This document shows positions 36,503 through 45,111 of a DNA stretch of 56,298 bases, in pieces. The position numbers and the translations under genes were made by a program. Below the pieces are notes generated by a model. That model was not told the DNA's origin, did not search any database, and saw only the letters and a program-made list of their open reading frames with translations. The stretch is taken from NCBI GenBank assembly GCA_937892255.1, contig CALAUL010000057.1, positions 1 to 56,298 of the forward strand, given 5' to 3'. Position 1 is the stretch's first letter. The number at the start of each line of letters is the position of its first letter. Source of the stretch: an uncultured Bacteroidales bacterium. Its GTDB lineage: Bacteria; Bacteroidota; Bacteroidia; Bacteroidales; Marinilabiliaceae.

Positions 36503-37423
36503 TCAAAACTTACACCCCATCAGGAATGTCTTTATGTTCATTTTTTTCTTTCCTGCCATTTGCAACTCTTCTATGCTGATGGCTCCGTCTGCGGTTCCTA
36601 TTTCCAGGTAGTTTTTGTTGTCGGTTTTTATTTCTCCGGCGGACAAAGAATTATGCACTCCTTTGCTTGTACGAAATATTTTTACTGTTGTTTCTTTTAT
36701 TTCGGTCCATGCAGCGGGGTGGGGAGATAATCCTCTGATTTTGTTGTGTATATTATTAGTGGTGTCGTTCCAGTTTATTCGCATATCTTCTTTGAATATC
36801 TTTGGTGCGTGACGAAGTTCTATTCCTTCGGCAAGGATAGATTGCCTCTGCTGTGTACTCTCTCCATTTTCAATGGCACGAACTGTTTTTAGAAGTAATT
36901 CTCCGCCTAAATACATAAGTTTGTCGTGTATCGTTCCGGCATTGTCTTCTGGTAGTATGTTGATGGCTTGTTGCATCAGTATGTCGCCGGTGTCTATCTC
37001 GTGTTTTAGTTTGAATGTTGTCACGCCTGTTTGCAATTCACCATTTATCACGGCCCAGTTGATAGGTGCTGCACCTCGATATTGAGGCAAAAGAGATGCG
37101 TGTACATTTATTGTGCCGTGTTTGGGCATGTTCCATACTATCTCGGGAAGCATTCTGAACGCTACTACTACTTGTAAGTCGGCATTTATATCTCTCAATT
37201 CGTTGATAAAACTTTCGTCTTTCAACTTCTCTGGTTGTAGTATTTTTAAACCTCGTTCTTCGGCAAATAGTTTTACCGCTGATTTGTTTATCTTCTGTCC
37301 GCGACCCGAGGGTTTATCGGGCATCGTTACGACTGCTGCTATTTCGTAGCCATTGTCACACAACACTCTCAGACTTTCAACGGCAAAGTCCGGTGTTCCC
37401 ATGAATATTATTTTCATACGCAT
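36503..37423 (-). CDS. fmt: Methionyl-tRNA formyltransferase
   Basis: A 306-aa enzyme that formylates initiator Met-tRNA with 10-formyl-tetrahydrofolate. The start could be Met1 (37423) or Met3 (37417); both precede KIIFMGTPDFAVESL. The folate/catalytic segment HGTINVHASLLPQYRGAAPI with the SLLP motif and the following ELQTGVTTFKLKHEIDTGDI are intact, and the C-terminal oligonucleotide-binding-type domain runs from about 205. It is slightly shorter than many homologues but complete. A terminator (37432-37470) separates it from the acidic-protein gene upstream. Confidence 0.95.
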   Translation of the reverse strand: MRMKIIFMGTPDFAVESLRVLCDNGYEIAAVVTMPDKPSGRGQKINKSAVKLFAEERGLKILQPEKLKDESFINELRDINADLQVVVAFRMLPEIVWNMPKHGTINVHASLLPQYRGAAPINWAVINGELQTGVTTFKLKHEIDTGDILMQQAINILPEDNAGTIHDKLMYLGGELLLKTVRAIENGESTQQRQSILAEGIELRHAPKIFKEDMRINWNDTTNNIHNKIRGLSPHPAAWTEIKETTVKIFRTSKGVHNSLSAGEIKTDNKNYLEIGTADGAISIEELQMAGKKKMNIKTFLMGCKF

Positions 37424-37431
37424 CTTTTAGT

Positions 37432-37470
37432 AAAAAAAACAGTCGATAGCCGTAGTACGGCTACCAACTG
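37432..37470 (-). terminator. Terminator between the acidic-tail gene and fmt
   Basis: On the minus strand CAGTTGGTAGCCGT (37470-37457) pairs with ACGGCTATCGACTG (37453-37440): 14 pairs with two G-U, loop ACT, then TTTTTTTT. Strong intrinsic terminator starting about 20 nt past the upstream stop codon. Confidence 0.85.
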
Positions 37471-37490
37471 CATTTCTTTGATTTGAACAA

Positions 37491-37838
37491 TTAATCTTCG
37501 TCTGCGACTTCGAGATCTTCAATGTTGTCCATTGATTCTTCAATCTCTTCGTCGTCATCATCTTCGTCGTCCGTTTCAAGTCCTTCGATGTTCATTTCAT
37601 CGTCGCCTTCGTTAGGCATGTCGTCGTCCAAATCGACGTCTTCTTTTACCGGAAACTTGATGAGGTAACTGAAGTCTTCTGTTTCAAACGGTAGGGCAGA
37701 CATAAATCGTCCTCCTCCTATGTCATACATACAAATTTCATTCGCATAACCGTTTGGATACGCTTGCATGATAAGTTCGCGGAAGTTGTCATCTAACTTC
37801 TCGAAGTTCTTTATAATTCTAGGTTTTACTTTTCCCAT
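37491..37838 (-). CDS. Conserved small protein with acidic tail
   Basis: A 115-aa cytoplasmic protein. The N-terminal 70 residues (KVKPRIIKNFEKLDDNFREL, then YPNGYANEICMYDIGGGRFM and LPFETEDFSYLIKFP) form a small folded region; the last 45 residues are almost all Asp/Glu, including EDDDDEEIEES. I recognise this as the kind of conserved hypothetical protein seen next to housekeeping genes in Bacteroidetes, but know no function. Acidic tails often bind basic proteins or nucleic-acid-binding partners, which is only an inference. A -7-like TATATTTG lies at 37868-37861. Confidence 0.8.
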   Translation of the reverse strand: MGKVKPRIIKNFEKLDDNFRELIMQAYPNGYANEICMYDIGGGRFMSALPFETEDFSYLIKFPVKEDVDLDDDMPNEGDDEMNIEGLETDDEDDDDEEIEESMDNIEDLEVADED

Positions 37839-37860
37839 ATCTCTAATAGTTTTCGAGGGT

Positions 37861-37868
37861 CAAATATA
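37861..37868 (-). promoter_or_regulatory. -7 box of the acidic-tail gene
   Basis: TATATTTG on the minus strand, 22 nt before the ATG; an ATTG at 37889-37886 gives a shorter than usual 17-nt spacing. Confidence 0.45.
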
Positions 37869-37935
37869 TAAAACTTATTATATCGCAATACTATATTGAT
37901 GTTTTTTTTGTTTGTGTTTTAGTGTTAAGAAATCC

Positions 37936-38237
37936 TTACAACAAATTTAGTTTCTTTACGTTTGTGTAAACGTGGTCGTTATCATTCTGGTGTATGACAT
38001 GGCCTATTTGTTTCGGTAAGTTGTCCATTATATCTTCAAAGAGTAGTTTTCGGTGTTGTTTATGATATCATGCCATATATACTTCTCAACGCGGAGATTT
38101 GTTACAGACATACCTTTGTCAACCATCGAATTTATCTCTTTGATATTGCTTACAGTGTCAAATATTACCTGTGTGCCACCTTTATTGTTTTCTGTCACGT
38201 ACATTATCGCATCGTCTTTAATCTGCGATGTCGGCAA
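37936..38237 (-). pseudogene. Small hypothetical ORF broken by a frameshift
   Basis: In one frame, codons from about 38204 (ATG, MYVTENNKGGTQVIFDTVSN) run to a stop at 38028. In the next frame a coherent sequence continues, LLFEDIMDNLPKQIGHVIHQ then NDNDHVYTNVKKLNLL, ending at TAA 37936-37938. Adding one T to the TTT run near 38045 would join them into about 90 residues. The upstream part of the frame has only a TTG start, so the 5' end may be damaged too. I recognise no family. It is either a decayed gene or a gene carrying one sequencing error. Confidence 0.4.
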
Positions 38238-38252
38238 ACATTAGTGGAGACT

Positions 38253-38284
38253 ATTGGAAGTGTGGGTAAAAAGATTTACATTTG
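38253..38284 (+). promoter_or_regulatory. Promoter of the MaoC-like gene
   Basis: ATTG (38253-38256), 20 nt, TACATTTG (38277-38284), 35 nt before the ATG at 38320. Confidence 0.6.
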
Positions 38285-38319
38285 TGACGCAAAACAAATC
38301 ATCGTAAAATACATTTAGT

Positions 38320-38787
38320 ATGGAGAAAACAATAATAAGCAGTTTCGCTGAGTTGGAAGCCCTTGTAGGCAAGGAGTTAGGTGTATCAGATTGGCATACG
38401 TTTACACAAGAGCAGATCAACTTGTTTGCTGATGCCACATTAGATCATCAGTGGATACATGTTGATGAAGAGAAGTGTAAGACTGAATCTACTTTTGGTT
38501 CGACTATTGCACATGGATATCTCACGTTGTCAATTTTGCCGCACTTGTGGGAACAGATTGTAGATGTTCGCAACATAAAGGACCAAATCAACTATGGTAT
38601 TGAGAACTTCAAGTACAACCAGCCTGTATTGGTAAATAGTCGTGTTCGTTTGCATGTAAATGTCGGCAGTGTTGTTAATTTGCGTGGTACGACAAAAGCA
38701 ACAATGAGCGTAAAGCTTGAAATAGAGGGTAATAAAAAACCTGCATATACAGGTGAGATAGTTTTCCTCTATCACTTCAACGAATAA
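38320..38787 (+). CDS. MaoC-like (R)-specific enoyl-CoA hydratase family protein
   Basis: A 155-aa single hotdog-fold protein. The hydratase 2 motif is seen in FADATLDHQWIHVDEEKC: the catalytic Asp of the ATLDHQWIH element and the His five residues later are present, followed by FGSTIAHGYLTLSILPHLW, the second hallmark. Members hydrate enoyl-CoA or act in fatty-acid/polyketide metabolism; the small NodN/MaoC group in Bacteroidetes has no fixed substrate. The gene has its own promoter and a strong terminator, so it is a single unit. Confidence 0.92.
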   Translation: MEKTIISSFAELEALVGKELGVSDWHTFTQEQINLFADATLDHQWIHVDEEKCKTESTFGSTIAHGYLTLSILPHLWEQIVDVRNIKDQINYGIENFKYNQPVLVNSRVRLHVNVGSVVNLRGTTKATMSVKLEIEGNKKPAYTGEIVFLYHFNE

Positions 38788-38798
38788 AAGATACAATG

Positions 38799-38836
38799 AT
38801 TGGTAATCGGCAAAAGTCGGTTGCCAATTTTTTTTG
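38799..38836 (+). terminator. Terminator after the MaoC-like gene
   Basis: Stem ATTGGTAATCG (38799-38809) with CGGTTGCCAAT (38818-38828), 11 pairs including two G-U, loop of 8, then TTTTTTTT. Confidence 0.85.
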
Positions 38837-38907
38837 TTTACATACCATATTGTTCTTGATGATTAGTTGAGACGATATCATCGGTTTAAACTTTAGCATC
38901 ATTCGAA

Positions 38908-39450
38908 ATGAGAGATACACAAGTTCAGTTTCAGTGCGTCATAGATACATGTCGTGAGATATTCACCAAGAAGATGAAAGATTATGGTACGGCGTGGCGT
39001 ATAATGCGACCACAGTCGTTGACAGATCAGATATACATTAAGGTGAAGCGCATTCGTTCGTTGCAGGAGAAGGGCGTGGCACTGATAGATGAGGGTGAGC
39101 GCGATGAATTCATTGGAATAGTCAACTATGCTGCAATGGCACTTATTCAGCTCGAATTAGGTTATAGTGATTCTCCCGAGATGGATTATAGCGAGGCGGA
39201 ACGCATGTATATTGAGAAGTTGAATGCTGCGAAATCGTTGATGGATAATAAAAATCATGATTACGATGAGGCGTGGCGCGATATGCGCATAAGTTCGATA
39301 ACAGACCTTATACTTATGAAAGTGCATCGTACGAAGGAGATTGAAGATCATGATGGTCAAACTCTCATTTCAGAGGGTATTGATGCTAACTATCTGGATA
39401 TGATAAATTACGCTGTCTTTGCGCTTATTAAGATAGATGAGGCTGAGTAA
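38908..39450 (+). CDS. DUF1599 protein, internally duplicated
   Basis: A 180-aa soluble protein made of two copies of the same domain. The first holds KMKDYGTAWRIMRPQSLTDQ and IKVKRIRSLQEKG, the second KNHDYDEAWRDMRISSITDL and MKVHRTKEIED; each is followed by an Asn-Tyr-Ala pattern (IVNYAAMALIQL and MINYAVFALIKI). This is the DUF1599 family, also described as a nucleotide-modification-associated domain. The same order, DUF1599 gene, DoxX-like gene, tpiA, is known in Bacteroides, so it is an old linkage. No catalytic activity can be stated. Confidence 0.88.
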   Translation: MRDTQVQFQCVIDTCREIFTKKMKDYGTAWRIMRPQSLTDQIYIKVKRIRSLQEKGVALIDEGERDEFIGIVNYAAMALIQLELGYSDSPEMDYSEAERMYIEKLNAAKSLMDNKNHDYDEAWRDMRISSITDLILMKVHRTKEIEDHDGQTLISEGIDANYLDMINYAVFALIKIDEAE

Positions 39451-39536
39451 GTTTTGCGTCTTTTATAGAAAATGCAACAGCTTAACGGCGTATAATTTTG
39501 GTTTTTTGATAAAGCCGGAAGTGCATAACAACGTTT

Positions 39537-39544
39537 TAGCTTTG
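39537..39544 (+). promoter_or_regulatory. -7 box candidate before the DoxX-like gene
   Basis: TAGCTTTG fits TAnnTTTG and lies 60 nt before the ATG at 39605; another fit, TAATTTTG, is at 39493-39500. Neither has a well-spaced TTTG -33 box, so the choice is open. Confidence 0.35.
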
Positions 39545-39604
39545 TCATGGTGAGAAAGAATTTCGAAAGTGAAAATACAATCTAATTAAATAACTGATTT
39601 ACCT

Positions 39605-40882
39605 ATGAACAAGATAATGAGTTTAATAGACAAGAAGGCTCTTCTCAATGTAGCGCGTTTGGTATTGGGTTTGCTGTTTATGTTTTCAGGTTTTGTCAAG
39701 TGCGTAGATCCGAGCGGAGGAGCAATTAAGATAAATGACTATTTCGTGGCATGGAGTTTAGATGTTCCGTTTGGGATATGTATGTTTCTGTCGTTTGTTC
39801 AGAATATCCTTGAGTTTATGGCCGGCTACTTGCTTGTTGTTGGAGTGTATGTTAAAGTGGCGTCGTTTGTGGCATTGTGTTTTATGTGTGTGTTTACACC
39901 ATTGACTTTGTATATAGCCATAGCCAATCCGGTTAGTGATTGTGGGTGTTTTGGTGATGCTATCAAACTTACCAACTGGGGGACATTTTACAAGAATTTG
40001 ATATTTTTGCCAATCTCGATTGCGGTATTTATCTGGGGAAGAAAAGCTAAATTCTTTCATGGCAAGGTTCGTCGCGCAATGGTTTGTGGCGTGGGTTTGA
40101 TTGTAGCCTTTTTGATTTCGGTGTTGGGCATTACAAATGAGCCACTTATTGATTTTCGACCATTTAGTGTCGGTGTAGATATTCGTAAGTCGATGTCTGT
40201 GCCAGCCGATGCTCCTCTGCCAGAGTACAAGACGACGTTTATACTTGAGAAAGACGGGAAACAGCAAGAGTTTGACGAGACAACGTACCCTTACGAGGAT
40301 TCAACTTGGGTATATGTGGAGACGCGAACAGAGGTTATAAGTGAAGGATATGTTCCTCCGATTAAGGATTTTACACTCATACATGAGCAATTTGGAGTTC
40401 TCACAGACGATATACTTACACGGTCAAATATGGTGATGTTGGCTGTTGCGCCATCGTTGGAGTCATTGTCGTCGGAGCATGTTTCGAGAGTGAAACATCT
40501 TTCGGATTTGTCATTCAATAGTGGAATGTCGTTTTATATTGCTACGTCTGAGTCCGGCAGTCAGTTGAGAGCTTTTGAGAATAAGGCAGAAGCAGGTTTT
40601 GACTTCTTACAAGGAGATGAGACGATGTTGAAAACCATAACACGTGCTCCGGTGGGAATATTGGTTATACGCGATGGAGTGATAATCGCTAAATATCATA
40701 TAGACCATTTGCCGTATGACAGAGCTTTTGAAAACATACAGAGTGTATATTTGCAGGAAATAGAGCGCCAAAATGTACGATTGATTATTATAACCATTAT
40801 CTTTGCAGTCGGAATAATATTAATATCATTATATAAAAAACGCAAAATTAATAGAAATGAGACAGAAAATTGTAGCAGGTAA
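39605..40882 (+). CDS. DoxX/MauE-like membrane protein (BT_3928-type)
   Basis: A 425-aa protein with a DoxX/MauE-like four-helix membrane domain (about 10-150), marked by ARLVLGLLFMFSGFVKCVDP at the start and NPVSDCGCFGDAIKLTNWGT with a CxC-type cysteine pair. Another helix lies at about 155-172 (VCGVGLIVAFLISVLGIT). The middle (about 180-390) is soluble with a thioredoxin-like pattern but no CXXC, and a last helix is at about 396-414. The cysteine pair and MauE likeness hint at a redox role with periplasmic disulfides. The gene overlaps the start of tpiA by 26 nt, an intact old linkage in Bacteroidales. Confidence 0.87.
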   Translation: MNKIMSLIDKKALLNVARLVLGLLFMFSGFVKCVDPSGGAIKINDYFVAWSLDVPFGICMFLSFVQNILEFMAGYLLVVGVYVKVASFVALCFMCVFTPLTLYIAIANPVSDCGCFGDAIKLTNWGTFYKNLIFLPISIAVFIWGRKAKFFHGKVRRAMVCGVGLIVAFLISVLGITNEPLIDFRPFSVGVDIRKSMSVPADAPLPEYKTTFILEKDGKQQEFDETTYPYEDSTWVYVETRTEVISEGYVPPIKDFTLIHEQFGVLTDDILTRSNMVMLAVAPSLESLSSEHVSRVKHLSDLSFNSGMSFYIATSESGSQLRAFENKAEAGFDFLQGDETMLKTITRAPVGILVIRDGVIIAKYHIDHLPYDRAFENIQSVYLQEIERQNVRLIIITIIFAVGIILISLYKKRKINRNETENCSR

Positions 40883-41615
40883 CTGGAAGATGAACAAGAC
40901 TCTTCAGGAAGGTGTAGAACTTGCAAAAGGCGTGAACGACATTTTGAAGGCTAATGCGCCAAAGTGTACTGTTATTCTCGGTACTCCGTTTATTCACCTT
41001 ACAGAGGTTGTAAAGACTGTAGATGCTAACCTTATCAAGGTTTCGGCAGAGAATTGTGCAGACAAGGCAAGTGGTGCTTACACAGGTGAAGTGTCTGCCG
41101 CTATGGTTAAGTCAACAGGAGCGCAATATGTTATTCTTGGTCACTCAGAGCGCCGTACATACTACGGTGAGACTGACGCGATCTTGAAAGAGAAGACAGA
41201 TCTTGCTCTTGCTAACGGTCTTCTTCCTATCTTCTGTATTGGCGAGACTCTCGAAGAGCGCGAGGCAGAGAAGCATTTCGATGTAGTGAAGGGTCAGATT
41301 GAGAATGCTCTTTTCCACCTTTCAGCAGAGGATTTCGGAAAGATAGTATTGGCTTACGAGCCAGTTTGGGCTATCGGTACCGGAAAGACAGCTACAAGCG
41401 AGCAAGCACAGGAGATACATGCATACATCCGTGGTGTTGTTGCTGCAAAGTATGGCAATGAGGTGGCAGAGAATACATCTATACTTTATGGTGGTTCTTG
41501 CAAGGCTTCAAATGCTAAGGAACTTTTCGCTCAGAAAGATATTGACGGTGGTCTTATCGGTGGTGCTTCATTGAAGGCTGAGGACTTCTATGGTATCATT
41601 GAGGCGTACAATTAA
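40857..41615 (+). CDS. tpiA: Triosephosphate isomerase
   Basis: A 252-aa glycolytic enzyme interconverting dihydroxyacetone phosphate and glyceraldehyde 3-phosphate. All active-site elements are present: GNWKMNK with Lys near residue 12, GHSERR with the electrophilic His, the catalytic Glu in AYEPVWAIGTGKTAT with loop 6, and the phosphate-binding LYGGSCKASNA and GLIGGASL. Its start lies inside the end of the DoxX-like gene. Codon use is strongly biased, as expected for glycolysis. In Bacteroides a SPOR-domain gene and folE follow; here a terminator follows instead. Confidence 0.97.
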   Translation: MRQKIVAGNWKMNKTLQEGVELAKGVNDILKANAPKCTVILGTPFIHLTEVVKTVDANLIKVSAENCADKASGAYTGEVSAAMVKSTGAQYVILGHSERRTYYGETDAILKEKTDLALANGLLPIFCIGETLEEREAEKHFDVVKGQIENALFHLSAEDFGKIVLAYEPVWAIGTGKTATSEQAQEIHAYIRGVVAAKYGNEVAENTSILYGGSCKASNAKELFAQKDIDGGLIGGASLKAEDFYGIIEAYN

Positions 41616-41631
41616 AAGTACTTTTGCATAT

Positions 41632-41663
41632 AAAAAAGCCGTCCGAACCCGGACGGTTTTTTT
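41632..41663 (+). terminator. Bidirectional terminator between tpiA and the histidine kinase gene
   Basis: AAAAAAGCCGTCCG (41632-41645) pairs with CGGACGGTTTTTTT (41650-41663) around the loop AACC. U-runs on both strands let it stop tpiA and the converging kinase operon. Confidence 0.88.
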
Positions 41664-41677
41664 ATGAGCTTATGTTT

Positions 41678-44600
41678 CTATGCGTTTGACTTGTTGATGG
41701 GTAAGTTGATTGTAAATGTTGTGTATTCACCTTCTTTTGTGGTGAATGATATATCACCATTGTGTTCTAAGATTATGTTTTTGACTATGGCAAGTCCTAA
41801 TCCCATTCCGGTGGACTTTGTAGTGAAGTTCGGTTTGAAAATCTTCTCTTGAATTTCGGCTGGTATGCCGTTGCCATTGTCTGTGATTGTGATGTTGACG
41901 TAGTCGGTGTTTTTTGTCAGCATAATGTCAATGAGAGCTTTGCGGTCGGACGGCATAGCTTGTATGGCATTTTTGATGAGGTTGTTAAATACACTTGTCA
42001 TTTGGTCTCCATTGGCAAAGATTAAGGCCTCTTGTGTATTTGTCGTATAGGTCAGAGAGAGGTTTTCTGTTTTTGCCCATAGAGTAATGGTGTTTTGTAG
42101 TCGTTCGCAGATGTTTATTATGTTTTTCTCTCCGTGAGGTGTTTTGGCGAGCGAAGAGAATTCCGATGCGATAAATGACAATTGGTCAATTTGTTCAATG
42201 AGAGTATTAGATACTTTGTGAATAAATGAGTCGAAATCGTCTCGATGACTATCCCATGCTTTGACAAGATATTGCACTGATAGTTTCATTGGTGTTAGTG
42301 GATTTTTAATTTCGTGGGCGATTTGTCTTGCCATTTCTCGCCAAGTGTTTTCTCGTTCTGATGCTGCAAGTTTTTCTGCGCTGTATGCCAATTCATCGAG
42401 CATTCTGTTGTATTCTTTGACGAGGATACCTATTTCATCGTTGTGAGGATAGTTGATTTTTTTGTTTGTTTTGCCAAGAGCTATATTCTTGATGTTGTCG
42501 GAGATGACAAAAAGCGGTTTTGTAATAGAGCGCGTCATGAACGATGACAAGCCGATAGCTATGAGTATTAGCAACATGTATATGTTTGTAATTGGTACAA
42601 ACGAAGTCATGAGACTTGTGTTTTTGGCCTTTAAGTCAGAGAAATATGGTATATTTAGGTATACTAAGGTTTGGTTGTCGTCGTTGATAATAGGCATGTA
42701 GAGAGAGAAGTATTGTAGTTTGCCAATGTTTTCTTTTACGAAAATCTCGTCTTGAGAGAGAGGATTCCGTAGTTCTCTGAATGCCTCTGGGTTAATTAGG
42801 GTAGAGGCTATGCCACTTGAGAATAATTCTCGACGCGATGTTGCTTTTAAGTAACCATCTGTGCCATAAATATTTATATCAATCAGGAATGTGTTTGCGG
42901 CACGCCAAAGTAGATTGTCTACTTCTTCGCTTGTTGTTACAACAGACAAGTCGTGTTGAATGACTTTTGATATTGATGTCAGTGTGTCGGATAGTCGTTT
43001 GTGTGAAATTTCTTCGTATCGTTTTACGGATTGATAACCTTGGGCAATACAGAATACGAGAAGCAGAGCTAAGATGAAGAGAACAAACGAGTATTGTATA
43101 CGGTCTTGAATGGAAGAAATATTAAATAGTCTTATTCCACTCAGGCTTATTATATAGAGTATTACAATGCTTATTGTGAATATCGATAGTACTAAAAATG
43201 AGTATGCAGCGATGAAATTGTCAATATCTGTCGATGGATAACTTATTACTATGGTGTGATTTTTTGTCGGTTGTGAAATAAGATGTGAATGAGCGTTGAA
43301 TTGTTGGAATGTTTTTACGGTATCTATCCATTGGTTGTTGGAAGGATATTGCAGAGAACCATGTTCTGCAGATAGGACGCCATCATAGTATAGAGCGTAT
43401 GAGTAAGTTTCAAGTTGGTTGTTACTCATTCTGTCTCTGCTATTGGTGAGTAGTTTGGGGTAACCTATCAGGTCGTTGTTGTGTTTGGCGTTAATCTCTA
43501 TAAATAGCCGAGATGTTTCATATTCAAATACGCCAAGATAACTTGCTCTGCCGTCGTTGTCAATGAGACAGTAGAAATTTGATTTTTCACCAATCTGATT
43601 TCCGTACTCTTCTATCATGTGTCCGAAGAATTCGTAGCAATTGTGTTGGTCGTTTTGAGTTGTTAGTGTGAGTAAGGCGTAGCTATCTTGACAAGGAATA
43701 ACTTGAAGGTCGTATCTGCTGAAGTATCCGTCAAAATATCTGTTGCGCAGATATTCGTAGAGCAAGTCATCGTCTTTTCCGATGTGTGATTTTATCTGGT
43801 TGTCGTTCGAAATTTCGTCTTCCAATGATATTAACAATGTCTCTGCAACTGGGTCGTCTTCACGTGTTAGTTGGAAGGCAATGTTGCTTTGTAACAGGAA
43901 TCTTGATGTGTATTCTTTTTTATTGTTTAGTACTGTCATCAGCAACAAGGAGAAGAGTGACATTGCAAATACTTGCCATACGAAGTTTTGAAATGTGATG
44001 CTCTTTTGTGTTGATGTTGCCCATTGAAGAGAGAATAGCAAAGATAGAATCATCAGAGTGATACACACTATTTTTACTATCGTCATTGGCTGAATGTCGA
44101 TATCCTCGGCATAAAGTATTATGTCGGCAGAGTGAAATACTATAGCATTAATGATATAACATAATAAAAGGAATATTATCAACGGGAGAGACCATCGGAC
44201 TATTTTGTTGTCGATTATGATATGTTTGTATGTTAGTAGAACTATCGTTGTTATCAGACTGCAACACAATGTCAAGTGTGCCAATGAAGGCATCCACCAA
44301 TCCATGGCAAAGACGGTAGATGAAAAAACGTCCCATGTTTGTATGGGTTGTGGAAGTTGTATTTGGGTAGACCAGAGATAGATGGCTAATGCAATAAGTG
44401 TTCCGAGTGATAATTTTAGCCACATCTGTTGTATGCGTCTTACAACGAACACTAATAGTGCAAGCATCGAAATGAGCCATATTATAATGGTTGCGATGGC
44501 AATATAATTGTCTTTGTACTCACTGTTGTTTGTCGGCACAAAATAGAAAAGTGTATCTCCGGAGGCATCTTTAATAGCTGTTGATGTCTCGTTGTATGGA

Positions 44601-45109
44601 GTGTCGCTTATGAGCGAATTCTTAGAGGCTTTAAGGCTTTTGTGAAACGACTGTTGTAGATATTCGTTTTCGTATGCGTAATTGTTCTTTAGTTTGAGAG
44701 CGACTATTGCAGTGATGTCCTGAGGCTGATTGTTGTCGGAAATAAGTGTTGAGTCTTTCTTTACAATATAATACCATCCGTTGTTTGTTGTTTCTACTTT
44801 TTTTTGAGAATGGTACAGAGTGTCGATATTGGGGAATGTGGCATTGTGCCAATCTATGAGAGAGTCTTTTTCAAAAAGATAAAGTGAATAGTCGTCCGTT
44901 TTGTAGGAGTGCAGGTGTTTTTTGCTGTTGTTGGCAATTATCTCTTGGGCTATATTGCCCATTTTTTTTTCGTGTCTTAAAATAGTCTTTTGTATAAATT
45001 TAGCGTTATCTACATCGTTGGAATATGTCATGTCATAAGAAAAGTAGTTTATGCACATAGACAATATTCCGACTATAAGACATGTCCAGATGGTATATAG
45101 TTGACGCAT
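41678..45109 (-). CDS. Large NtrY-like sensor histidine kinase
   Basis: A 1143-aa membrane sensor. It has a first membrane helix near residues 8-26, a periplasmic region to about 200, a group of hydrophobic helices at about 205-420 (including IIIWLISMLALLVFVV), another outside region (about 425-690), membrane helices at about 655-710 and 850-870, a HAMP segment (about 872-925) and the kinase core. The phosphoacceptor is His932 in RQIAHEIKNPLTPMKLSVQ, a sequence typical of NtrY-type kinases; the ATP site shows NLIKNAIQAMP, ITDNGNGIP and TGMGLGLAIV. No response regulator is adjacent. It is the last gene of a four-gene operon, 2 nt after the FAH-family gene. Confidence 0.93.
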   Translation of the reverse strand: MRQLYTIWTCLIVGILSMCINYFSYDMTYSNDVDNAKFIQKTILRHEKKMGNIAQEIIANNSKKHLHSYKTDDYSLYLFEKDSLIDWHNATFPNIDTLYHSQKKVETTNNGWYYIVKKDSTLISDNNQPQDITAIVALKLKNNYAYENEYLQQSFHKSLKASKNSLISDTPYNETSTAIKDASGDTLFYFVPTNNSEYKDNYIAIATIIIWLISMLALLVFVVRRIQQMWLKLSLGTLIALAIYLWSTQIQLPQPIQTWDVFSSTVFAMDWWMPSLAHLTLCCSLITTIVLLTYKHIIIDNKIVRWSLPLIIFLLLCYIINAIVFHSADIILYAEDIDIQPMTIVKIVCITLMILSLLFSLQWATSTQKSITFQNFVWQVFAMSLFSLLLMTVLNNKKEYTSRFLLQSNIAFQLTREDDPVAETLLISLEDEISNDNQIKSHIGKDDDLLYEYLRNRYFDGYFSRYDLQVIPCQDSYALLTLTTQNDQHNCYEFFGHMIEEYGNQIGEKSNFYCLIDNDGRASYLGVFEYETSRLFIEINAKHNNDLIGYPKLLTNSRDRMSNNQLETYSYALYYDGVLSAEHGSLQYPSNNQWIDTVKTFQQFNAHSHLISQPTKNHTIVISYPSTDIDNFIAAYSFLVLSIFTISIVILYIISLSGIRLFNISSIQDRIQYSFVLFILALLLVFCIAQGYQSVKRYEEISHKRLSDTLTSISKVIQHDLSVVTTSEEVDNLLWRAANTFLIDINIYGTDGYLKATSRRELFSSGIASTLINPEAFRELRNPLSQDEIFVKENIGKLQYFSLYMPIINDDNQTLVYLNIPYFSDLKAKNTSLMTSFVPITNIYMLLILIAIGLSSFMTRSITKPLFVISDNIKNIALGKTNKKINYPHNDEIGILVKEYNRMLDELAYSAEKLAASERENTWREMARQIAHEIKNPLTPMKLSVQYLVKAWDSHRDDFDSFIHKVSNTLIEQIDQLSFIASEFSSLAKTPHGEKNIINICERLQNTITLWAKTENLSLTYTTNTQEALIFANGDQMTSVFNNLIKNAIQAMPSDRKALIDIMLTKNTDYVNITITDNGNGIPAEIQEKIFKPNFTTKSTGMGLGLAIVKNIILEHNGDISFTTKEGEYTTFTINLPINKSNA

Positions 45110-45111
45110 GA

